This document shows, one piece after another, positions 1-5,212 of a stretch of DNA of 5,837 nucleotides. The notes beneath the pieces are model-generated. The model was not told where the DNA came from. It searched no databases and worked only from the letters and a program-made list of their open reading frames with translations. Within the stretch, counting starts at the first letter, position 1, and every line of letters starts with the position of its first letter. A program made the translations under genes and the position numbers. Origin of the DNA: Reyranella sp. (GTDB lineage: Bacteria; Pseudomonadota; Alphaproteobacteria; Reyranellales; Reyranellaceae); NCBI GenBank assembly GCA_021732965.1, contig JAKFVZ010000263.1, positions 1 through 5,837 of the forward strand, read 5' to 3'.

Positions 1-119
1 AGGGTGATGCGCGCGCCGGAGGCGCTCTCGACCCACTTGCCGCCGATCAGCATGCCCTTGGGCCTATAGGTATTGGCCGGCGGGGCCTGGGTCTTCATTT
101 CGGCAGTGGCGGTCGACAT
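1..119 (-). CDS. Aldehyde dehydrogenase family protein, N-terminal fragment (continues past the left edge)
   Basis: The reverse strand reads ATG at 119-117 and stays open to the window edge, giving 39 codons that begin MSTATAEMKTQAPPANTYRP. The segment that follows, MLIGGKWVESASGARIT (residues 23-39), resembles the N-terminal strand of NAD(P)-dependent aldehyde dehydrogenases, which typically read I-x-G-x-W-V-x-S-x-S-G ahead of an NPA motif. Such enzymes oxidise aldehydes to carboxylic acids in the cytoplasm. The catalytic Cys and Glu lie outside the window, so the substrate cannot be inferred. A clear GGAGGA ribosome-binding site lies 5 bases before the ATG, and no hydrophobic signal is present. 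The gene is divergent from the solute-binding protein gene. Only the N-terminus is visible, so the family call is probable rather than certain. Confidence 0.72.
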   Translation of the reverse strand, partial: MSTATAEMKTQAPPANTYRPKGMLIGGKWVESASGARIT

Positions 120-124
120 ACGGG

Positions 125-130
125 TCCTCC
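125..130 (-). promoter_or_regulatory. Ribosome-binding site of the aldehyde dehydrogenase gene
   Basis: The plus strand TCCTCC reads GGAGGA on the minus strand, with 5 bases before the ATG at 119. It supports this start for a gene whose body is outside the window. Confidence 0.7.
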
Positions 131-258
131 GGGGGTCCAGAAATTGGGCCGGGAGTTTGGCCCGCAGGACGCGGCGCTACAAGCCGCTACAATCCCCGCC
201 TTCCGGATTTCCAGTGGCCACGCGTGACCGAATAGCGGATTGTTCCGCCCTCATTCGA

Positions 259-264
259 AGAGGG
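259..264 (+). promoter_or_regulatory. Ribosome-binding site that decides the start of the solute-binding protein gene
   Basis: AGAGGG lies 5 bases before the ATG at 270. This ATG begins a well-formed signal peptide. The in-frame TTG at 240 would add ten polar residues (MFRPHSKRDE) ahead of it and lacks a purine-rich leader, so 270 is preferred. Confidence 0.6.
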
Positions 265-269
265 ACGAG

Positions 270-1118
270 ATGAAGCGATTCCTGAGTGGTCTTGCGCTGG
301 CAACGAGCCTCCTGGCCGCCAGCAGCGCCTGGGCCGGCACGCTGGACGACATCGCCAAGACCGGCGTCCTGCGCGGCGGCTTCAGAGAGAATGCGCATCC
401 TTTCGCCTACAAGGGCGCCAACGGTGCGCCCAACGGCTTCATGGTCCAGCTCTGTGAGGCCGTCGCCAAGGACATCGCCCGGCAGCTCAAGCTCCCCGGC
501 CTCAAGATCGAGTTCGTGCCGGTCACCACCGAGAACCGCCTCGACATGATCAAGCAGGGCAAGATCGACCTGCTCTGCGACTCGCTCACCGAGACGCTCG
601 ACCGCCGTGCCGTGGTCGATTTTTCCATCACCACCTTCGTCGATGGCACGACCTTCGCCATCCGCAATGATGGCCCGCGCGACATGCAGGAGTTCGCCGG
701 CAAGAAGATCGGCGCCGTCGCCGGCACGCTGACTGAGGAGGAACTCAAGAAAGCGCTTGCCTCGATCCACGTCAACGCGACCGTCGTGCCCTTCACCGAC
801 TTCACCGCGGCCATGACGGCGCTGGAGAAGGGCGAGATCTCGGCCTACTTCGCCGGCGGCGCGATGCTTACGGCGATGATCAAGGATCACAAGGACGCCG
901 CGAAGATTCTGCTGGCCAACACCTATCTCAGCCTCGAGCCCTTCGCGCTCGCCCTGAAGCTGGGCGAAGGCCCGTTCCGCCTCGCCGTGGACCGCGCGCT
1001 CAGCCACATCTACCGGTCGGGCCAGATCGCCACGATCTTCAGCGACGTGTTCGGCAAGAATGCGCGGCCGACGCAGCAGCTCCAGACGCTCTATATGATC
1101 GCGACCTTGCCGGAATAG
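270..1118 (+). CDS. Amino-acid-type ABC transporter substrate-binding protein (SBP family 3, GltI-like)
   Basis: Predicted periplasmic binding protein of 282 residues that would capture an amino acid or similar small solute for an ABC importer. The N-terminus is a classic Sec signal: MKR, a hydrophobic stretch to about residue 18, then AWA (20-22) with cleavage before Gly23. The mature part follows the SBP_bac_3 fold. It has an opening strand TGVLRGGFRENAHPF (31-45), an ENRLDMIKQGKIDLLC segment (88-103), TETLDRRAVVDFS (107-119) containing the Arg region that in this family contacts the ligand carboxylate, the domain-crossover segment KKIGAVAGT (145-153), and a C-terminal helix SHIYRSGQIATIFSDVFG (245-262). 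The layout is closest to the glutamate/aspartate-binding GltI group. Where many relatives have CG after the DLL strand, this protein has CD (103-104), so specificity may differ. Cys62 and Cys103 are the only cysteines. No permease or ATPase gene is adjacent. The monooxygenase gene starts 23 bp downstream. Family confidence is high; the ligand is unknown. Confidence 0.9.
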   Translation: MKRFLSGLALATSLLAASSAWAGTLDDIAKTGVLRGGFRENAHPFAYKGANGAPNGFMVQLCEAVAKDIARQLKLPGLKIEFVPVTTENRLDMIKQGKIDLLCDSLTETLDRRAVVDFSITTFVDGTTFAIRNDGPRDMQEFAGKKIGAVAGTLTEEELKKALASIHVNATVVPFTDFTAAMTALEKGEISAYFAGGAMLTAMIKDHKDAAKILLANTYLSLEPFALALKLGEGPFRLAVDRALSHIYRSGQIATIFSDVFGKNARPTQQLQTLYMIATLPE

Positions 1119-1141
1119 ACGGCAAGGCCCATCTCCGCTCC

Positions 1142-2161
1142 ATGTCGCGTCCTTTCCGCCTTTCCGTCCTCGACCAGTCGATCGCCGTCTCCGGACGGCC
1201 GCACGGCGACTCGATCCGCAACACCGTGGCGCTCGCCCAGCACTGCGAGGCGCTGGGCTACGAGCGTTTCTGGGTGTCGGAGCATCACAACCATCCGACC
1301 ATCGTGGGCACCGCGCCCGAGATCGTGATGGCCGCGATCGCCGCCACCACGCAGCGCATCCGCATCGGCAGCGCCGGCATCATGCTGCCGCACTATTCGC
1401 CGTTCAAAGTGGCGGAGGTATTCCGTGTGCTCGACGCGCTGGCGCCGGGCCGCATCGACATGGGCCTCGGCCGCGCGCCGGGTTCCGACGGCCGCACGGC
1501 GTTTGCGCTCAATCCCGCGGCCAACGAGCGGCCCGAGCACTTCCCCGCCGACGTGCGCGACCTCATCGCCTGGGTGCACAACGAACCGCTGGTCGACCGC
1601 CATCCCTTCGCCGCGGTGAAGGCCTTCCCGCAAGGCGCGACGGCGCCGGAAGTCTGGATCCTCGGCAGCTCCGATTACGGCGCTCAGGTCGCGGCCCTGT
1701 TCGGCCTGCCCTACTGCTATGCCTGGTTCTTCAGCGACGGCGCCGGCGGCCAACGCGCCATCGACCTCTACAAGCGAACCTATCGCCCCAGCGAACGGCA
1801 TCCCGAGCCGCGCTCCGCCCTCTGCGTCTGGGCGCTGGCCGCCGATACGGCGGAAAAGGCGCAGTACCATTTCACGTCACGGGCCTTGAGCCGCATCAAT
1901 CGGGACAAGAACATCCTGGGTCCGCTGCTGCCGCCCGACGAGGCGGCACAGGCGCCGCTCGCCGATTTCGAGCGCGCCAAGATGGATCAGTTCCGCAAGG
2001 ACTCCTTCGTCGGTACCGGCCCCGAGGTCGCGGCCCGCATCACCGAACTGAAGGAACAGGTCGGAGTCGACGAGATGGCCGTCGTCACCTGGACCCACGA
2101 CGAACAGGTCCGTCGCGACAGCTACGCCGAACTCGCCAAGGCCTACGGCTTCGCGCCATAA
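1142..2161 (+). CDS. LLM class flavin-dependent oxidoreductase (luciferase-like monooxygenase, YhbW type)
   Basis: Cytoplasmic 339-residue TIM-barrel flavin monooxygenase, similar in length to E. coli YhbW (about 335). Family members use reduced FMN and O2 to oxidise small organic substrates; the substrate of this subgroup is largely unknown. Motifs in order are LSVLDQS (8-13 region), FWVSEHHNHP (43-52), GSAGIMLPHYSP (76-87), PGRIDMGLGRAPGSD (102-116), VWILGSS (171-177) and a C-terminal GTGPEVAARI segment (291-300). EHHN, the GIMLP(N/H)xSP loop and GLGRAPGSD are hallmarks of the group-1 luciferase-family oxidoreductases. The ATG at 1142 matches the family N-terminus, but only a weak purine stretch precedes it. 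Translation may therefore partly depend on coupling to the binding-protein gene 23 bp upstream, with no terminator between them. Followed by the compound palindrome. No flavin reductase gene is in view, so FMNH2 must be supplied from elsewhere. Family call is firm; reaction unknown. Confidence 0.93.
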   Translation: MSRPFRLSVLDQSIAVSGRPHGDSIRNTVALAQHCEALGYERFWVSEHHNHPTIVGTAPEIVMAAIAATTQRIRIGSAGIMLPHYSPFKVAEVFRVLDALAPGRIDMGLGRAPGSDGRTAFALNPAANERPEHFPADVRDLIAWVHNEPLVDRHPFAAVKAFPQGATAPEVWILGSSDYGAQVAALFGLPYCYAWFFSDGAGGQRAIDLYKRTYRPSERHPEPRSALCVWALAADTAEKAQYHFTSRALSRINRDKNILGPLLPPDEAAQAPLADFERAKMDQFRKDSFVGTGPEVAARITELKEQVGVDEMAVVTWTHDEQVRRDSYAELAKAYGFAP

Positions 2162-2178
2162 ACTGAGCGTCCACTTGA

Positions 2179-2288
2179 CCTCATCCTGAGGAGCAGCCGC
2201 AGGCTGCGTCTCGAAGGATGGGCAACAGACATGGTGCTCGTGCCCACCCTTCGAGACGCGCTCCTGCGGAGCGCTCCTCAGGGTGAGG
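2179..2288. repeat. Compound intergenic inverted repeat (nested palindrome, probable dispersed repeat family)
   Basis: Left arm 2179-2222 and right arm 2243-2288 are imperfect inverted copies, sharing CCTCA(T/C)CCTGAGGAGC at the outer ends and GTCTCGAAGG(A/G)TGGG at the inner ends, around a central loop of about 20 bases. Each arm also contains its own perfect hairpins. On the left are CCTCA/TGAGG (2179-2191) and GCAGCC/GGCTGC (2193-2207). On the right are GCGCTCC/GGAGCGC (2258-2274) and CCTCA/TGAGG (2276-2288). The two inner arm hairpins differ in sequence yet both pair perfectly, a pattern of compensatory change expected if folding is conserved. From memory, near-identical elements are abundant between genes in Bradyrhizobium, Reyranella and other Alphaproteobacteria; I could not run a search. 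Confidence 0.85.
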
Positions 2289-2298
2289 CCTGTTTTTT
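2243..2298 (+). terminator. Probable Rho-independent terminator for the binding protein/monooxygenase pair
   Basis: The right arm of the inverted repeat ends in strong GC hairpins (2258-2274 and 2276-2288) and is followed after four bases by T6 at 2293-2298. This is the expected order for termination of plus-strand transcription from the monooxygenase gene. No matching T-run lies on the minus-strand exit side, so termination of the convergent minus-strand gene here would rest on the hairpin alone or on Rho. Confidence 0.55.
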
Positions 2299-2334
2299 AA
2301 CGCGCTTCCATTATGTACATCAGCACGATGAGCC

Positions 2335-2916
2335 TCAGCGCTGTTCCGTCCAGCTCTCCGAGAAGGCCAGGGCCGAGGTGCTGAAGGGGCGGCCTTCGCG
2401 TTCGCGGGGCCACGGCTTGCCGCGGGCTTGCTGACCGTTCAGCGTCAACCGGCCGGAGAGCGCGGGCACCAGGACGGTGCAGACGCCGTAGGGGCGCGGG
2501 TTCGGTTCCTTGTTGGGCTCGGTGTGGATCAGCAGCGGATCGCCGATGTCGTGCCAGGTCAGCGCGATCTCGGCGTCGGCGGCCGAGACGTACTCGGTCC
2601 AGAAGTAGCGCGGGTCGCCGGCCTTGCTGAAATCGGCGTCGATCACCGGGATCGACAGGTCCTTCAGCTCGGGATTGAGCATGCCCTGCACGGTCTGCTG
2701 CAGCCAGCGCGCCATGGCGATGTTGTCGGAATAGATGCGCCAGTGGCCGTGCGTCAGCTCACTCTTGAGATAGAGGACATGGCCGGGACCGGCCGGGCAA
2801 AACAGGATTCGCCAGTAGCTGGCATCGGTCGAATTGGGATCGCCGTCCTTCTCGCTGAGACGAAGGAACGGATTCTCGCCCGTCAGGACGACGCGGTGCG
2901 GATCGGCGACGCTCAT
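2335..2916 (-). CDS. Hypothetical protein, 193 residues, function unknown
   Basis: I do not recognise this family. The ATG at 2916 has a strong GGGGAGA ribosome-binding site five bases upstream (complement at 2922-2928), and third-position G/C bias supports real coding. The protein has no signal peptide and no membrane segment, so it is probably cytoplasmic. It is rich in aromatic residues, including Tyr34-Trp35, Trp59, Trp71, Tyr104-Phe105-Trp106, Trp121 and Trp169. Other visible segments are RILFCPAGPGHVLYLKSE (36-53), a central IYSDNIAMARWLQQTVQGML helix-like stretch (61-80) and GVCTVLVPALSGRLTLNG (144-161), which looks like beta strands. Two cysteines (40 and 146) are present with no metal-binding spacing. 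The C-terminal 30 residues are polar and probably flexible. It is divergent from the FecR/DUF6600 gene across 85 bp and convergent with the monooxygenase gene. No function can be assigned. Confidence 0.85.
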   Translation of the reverse strand: MSVADPHRVVLTGENPFLRLSEKDGDPNSTDASYWRILFCPAGPGHVLYLKSELTHGHWRIYSDNIAMARWLQQTVQGMLNPELKDLSIPVIDADFSKAGDPRYFWTEYVSAADAEIALTWHDIGDPLLIHTEPNKEPNPRPYGVCTVLVPALSGRLTLNGQQARGKPWPREREGRPFSTSALAFSESWTEQR

Positions 2917-3001
2917 GATCTTCTCCCCTTGTTTCTCCCGGTGCGTGCAACCGCGGTACCGGGCGGACGTTCTCGTGACCTAGCCTAGCAGGAGGTCCCG
3001 A
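2917..3001. promoter_or_regulatory. Divergent promoter region with two overlapping short palindromes
   Basis: This 85-bp spacer must hold the promoters of both divergent genes. ACCGCGGT (2950-2957) and CGGTACCG (2954-2961) are overlapping perfect 8-bp palindromes near its centre, a plausible but unproven operator. I see no convincing sigma-70-like boxes. The ribosome-binding sites of both genes lie at the two ends. Confidence 0.35.
2990..2996 (+). promoter_or_regulatory. Strong ribosome-binding site of the FecR/DUF6600 gene
   Basis: AGGAGGT, a full match to the anti-Shine-Dalgarno core, lies five bases before the ATG at 3002. It fixes this start and suggests efficient translation. Confidence 0.8.
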
Positions 3002-5173
3002 ATGGGCGAAGTCTTCGGTCGTGCGGCGTGGAAGGTCCTGGCCGGTGTGGTCGGCGCCTCACTCGTGACCTTTTCCGCCACGGCGCAGTCACAAAGCGAG
3101 CCTCCGGGCCGCGTCGGACGCCTCGCGTTCGTGGACGGAACGGTCTCCTTCCACGACGACGAGCAGAGCGGCTGGACGAAGGCGATCGTCAACACGCCGC
3201 TCACCACCGGCGACGCAATCTGGACCGAACCCAGCGCGCGCAGCGAAGTTTCCCTGGCGGGCACGCGCATCCGCATGGATGGCTCCACCGAACTCGACAT
3301 GACCCAGATCGACGACGCCCAGGTGCGCCTGCAACTGGCGCAGGGCCGCGTCGACGTGAAGAGCTTCGCGATGGATGCCGCGCAACCCTACGAGATCGTG
3401 ACGCCCCGCGGCACAATCACCCTGCAGCAGCAGGGCGACTACTATATCGAGGCGGGCTCAACGCAGGATCCGACACGGCTCGGCGTGCGCTCGGGCGCCG
3501 CTCAGATCCAGGGTCTCAACGGCCAGACGCTGGCGGTGCGTGCCGGTGAAGTCGGCGAAGTCTTCGGCGACGGCAGCGCGCTGCAGCTCAGGACCGTCCA
3601 GGCCGCCCCTCCGGCGCCGGCCGCCTCCTGGGCCGCGCGCGATCGGCAGGTGAGCTACGACCAGCAGCCGCAATATGTGCCCGCCGGCATGACGGGCTAC
3701 GAGGACCTGAACGCCTACGGCAACTGGATCAACGACGGCAGCTACGGCCAGGTCTGGGTGCCGCGGTCCACGCCGGCCGGCTGGGCGCCTTATCGCACCG
3801 GCCACTGGTCCTATGTGAAGCCGTGGGGCTGGACCTGGATCGACGAGCAGCCCTGGGGCTTCGCGCCGTACCACTACGGCCGCTGGGCCAACAGCAACAA
3901 TCGCTGGGTCTGGGTGCCGCCGCAGCGCGAGCAGCGTCCGGTCTATGCGCCGGCGCTGGTCGCCTTCGTGGGCGGCCTCGAACTGGCCGCGCAGCTCGGC
4001 AACCAGGGTCGCAATGCCGGCCCGGTGGGCTGGTTCCCGCTGGGACCGCGTGAAGTCTATGTCCCGCCCTACACGACCAACCGCGACTACTATCAGCGCA
4101 TCAACCGCGCCGCGGCGATCCAGGATCGCGACCTGAACGATCGCTGGGAACGGGCGCAGCGCCGCGAAGCCTACATGGCCGGCCAGAACTCGGTGCTGGC
4201 CAATCAGCGCTTCGCGACCGTCGTGCCGTCACAGGCCTTCGTACGTTCGCAGCCGGTGCAGCGCGCCGTGCTGAATGTCGCCGCCGACAAGATCGCAAAG
4301 GCTGCGGTGGCGCCCGTGTCCGCCCCGCCGGCACCGACCGCTTCCGTTGCCGCCGTCGCGGACGTCAAGACCGATGCCAAGTCGAAGACGGCTGACATTG
4401 CGGTCGCCAAGACGGCCGTGGCCGACATGCCGACGCTCGCCAGGCCGGCCGCGAGCGACCAGCCGAAGAAGGCTGCCGCACCCGGCCCGAAGATCGCTTC
4501 GACGGACACCAAGGCGGGGGACGCCAAGGCCGGCACCGATGCAAAGGCCAGGACCGCCGAAAGCCCCGACGTGAAGACGGCCAAGCCGGCCACCCCGCCG
4601 CTGCAGCCCCGTCAGGGTGCCGCGCCGCCGGCGCTCAAGGAGACGAACAAGGCTGCGCCCGAGCAGGCGAAGCAGGAGCCCGTCAAGCCGGCCGCCAACC
4701 AGCCGAAGGAAGCGGCGCCCGCGCCGCCGAAACCGGCCCTGGCCTCGCCTGAACCGTCGCCGGCGAAGCGTGACGAAGCGAAGCCGAGTGAGCCGAAACA
4801 GGCCGCCCCGACGGGCGAGAAGCCGACCGCTCCGCAGTCTCGCCCGGATTCCCGTCAGGACGAGCGCAAGCAGGCGGCGCCGGATCAGCCGAAGCAGGCT
4901 GCACCGCAGCCGGCGCCGAAGCCCGAGGCTGCGCCCCGCCAGGAAGCGCCGCGTCAGGCCGCGCCCCAGCCGCGGGCCGAGCCTCAGAAACAACCCCAGC
5001 AGGCTCAGCCCCCGCGTCCGCAGCCGCAACAGCAGCCGCAGCCGAAGGACAAGGAGACCCGGGCGCCGGCTCCCCAGCAGCAGCAGATTGCCCAGCCTCC
5101 GAAGGCCGAGCCTCCGCAGCAGCAGCCTCAGCGCGGCAACAACGGCGGCGGCAACAAGAAGGACAAGGACTAG
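3002..5173 (+). CDS. Exported FecR-domain / DUF6600-type protein with long Ala-Pro-Lys-Gln tail
   Basis: A 723-residue exported protein of unknown role. Residues 1-28 form a signal peptide (charged start, hydrophobic 12-24, ATA at 26-28 before Gln29). Residues about 37-190 look like a FecR-type beta domain: GRVGRLAFVDGTVSF, LTTGDAIWTEPSARSEV, RIRMDGSTEL, VTPRGTI and RAGEVGEV in order. Here the domain is secreted and no sigma factor is adjacent. Residues 232-355 are Trp/Tyr/Gly-rich and match the DUF6600 pattern. They contain an internal repeat of 27-residue period, GQVWVP..GWAPYRTGHW (249-269) and GWTWID..GFAPYHYGRW (276-295), with a third partial copy RWVWVPP (301-307). A charged, probably helical segment (360-395) follows. 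From about 430 to 723 the chain is low complexity: first Ala/Lys/Thr/Asp, then KQAAP-like units (599-603, 623-627, 631-635; RQAAP 651-655), then Gln-Pro runs, ending NNGGGNKKDKD. I see no cysteine. Likely periplasmic or envelope-associated; the tail may reach through or bind the wall (inference). Confidence 0.88.
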   Translation: MGEVFGRAAWKVLAGVVGASLVTFSATAQSQSEPPGRVGRLAFVDGTVSFHDDEQSGWTKAIVNTPLTTGDAIWTEPSARSEVSLAGTRIRMDGSTELDMTQIDDAQVRLQLAQGRVDVKSFAMDAAQPYEIVTPRGTITLQQQGDYYIEAGSTQDPTRLGVRSGAAQIQGLNGQTLAVRAGEVGEVFGDGSALQLRTVQAAPPAPAASWAARDRQVSYDQQPQYVPAGMTGYEDLNAYGNWINDGSYGQVWVPRSTPAGWAPYRTGHWSYVKPWGWTWIDEQPWGFAPYHYGRWANSNNRWVWVPPQREQRPVYAPALVAFVGGLELAAQLGNQGRNAGPVGWFPLGPREVYVPPYTTNRDYYQRINRAAAIQDRDLNDRWERAQRREAYMAGQNSVLANQRFATVVPSQAFVRSQPVQRAVLNVAADKIAKAAVAPVSAPPAPTASVAAVADVKTDAKSKTADIAVAKTAVADMPTLARPAASDQPKKAAAPGPKIASTDTKAGDAKAGTDAKARTAESPDVKTAKPATPPLQPRQGAAPPALKETNKAAPEQAKQEPVKPAANQPKEAAPAPPKPALASPEPSPAKRDEAKPSEPKQAAPTGEKPTAPQSRPDSRQDERKQAAPDQPKQAAPQPAPKPEAAPRQEAPRQAAPQPRAEPQKQPQQAQPPRPQPQQQPQPKDKETRAPAPQQQQIAQPPKAEPPQQQPQRGNNGGGNKKDKD
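4289..5170 (+). repeat. Low-complexity coding tail (Ala/Pro/Lys then Gln/Pro)
   Basis: These codons encode residues 430-723 of the FecR/DUF6600 protein. The composition moves from Ala/Lys/Asp/Thr-rich (430-520) through Pro/Ala/Lys/Glu-rich with KQAAP-like units (550-660) to Gln/Pro-rich (660-710). The biased GCC/CCG/AAG/CAG codons leave all other frames open, which explains the long overlapping reading frames on both strands here. The repeats are degenerate rather than exact tandem copies. Confidence 0.75.
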
Positions 5174-5190
5174 CTCGTCCTTCTCGAGCG

Positions 5191-5212
5191 GTAGGCCTGG
5201 AAGCCGGCCTAC
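5191..5212. terminator. Candidate hairpin between convergent genes
   Basis: GTAGGCC (5191-5197) pairs perfectly with GGCCTAC (5206-5212) around an 8-base loop, within the 35-bp gap between two convergent genes and overlapping the stop codon of the dehydrogenase. No T-run follows on either strand, so it is only a weak candidate for a shared bidirectional terminator. Confidence 0.3.

Larger units (their letters stand above)
120..269. other. Divergent intergenic region with an 8-bp direct repeat
   Basis: About 150 bp separate two divergent starts, so promoters for both genes should lie here. I cannot point to convincing -35/-10 boxes. Two visible features are present. CGCTACAA occurs twice (175-182 and 185-192) with a 10-bp period. 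A 5-bp GGGCC/GGCCC stem (146-150 with 159-163) has an 8-base loop. Either could be an operator, but both are short enough to arise by chance in GC-rich DNA. Confidence 0.4.

Noticed and set aside
240..269. Upstream TTG start for the binding-protein gene
   Set aside because: It would place ten polar residues ahead of a complete signal peptide and lacks a ribosome-binding site; the ATG at 270 has both.
177..1007. 276-residue open frame on the minus strand
   Set aside because: Antisense to the clearly recognised binding-protein gene; composition is that of a reversed GC-rich frame with no family features.
1091..1870. 259-residue open frame on the minus strand
   Set aside because: Antisense to the monooxygenase gene, whose motifs are unambiguous.
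2179..2288. CRISPR array or transposon end
   Set aside because: There is only one inverted pair, without regularly spaced direct repeats, and no transposase gene is in the window; a dispersed palindromic repeat fits better.
2231..2434. 67-residue plus-strand open frame starting inside the inverted repeat
   Set aside because: It begins in the loop of the palindrome and runs into the antisense of the hypothetical gene; no ribosome-binding site or protein features.
2428..2988. 186-residue plus-strand open frame
   Set aside because: Opposite the 193-residue hypothetical gene, which has the better ribosome-binding site and a more protein-like composition; this frame has no ribosome-binding site and runs through the divergent promoter region.
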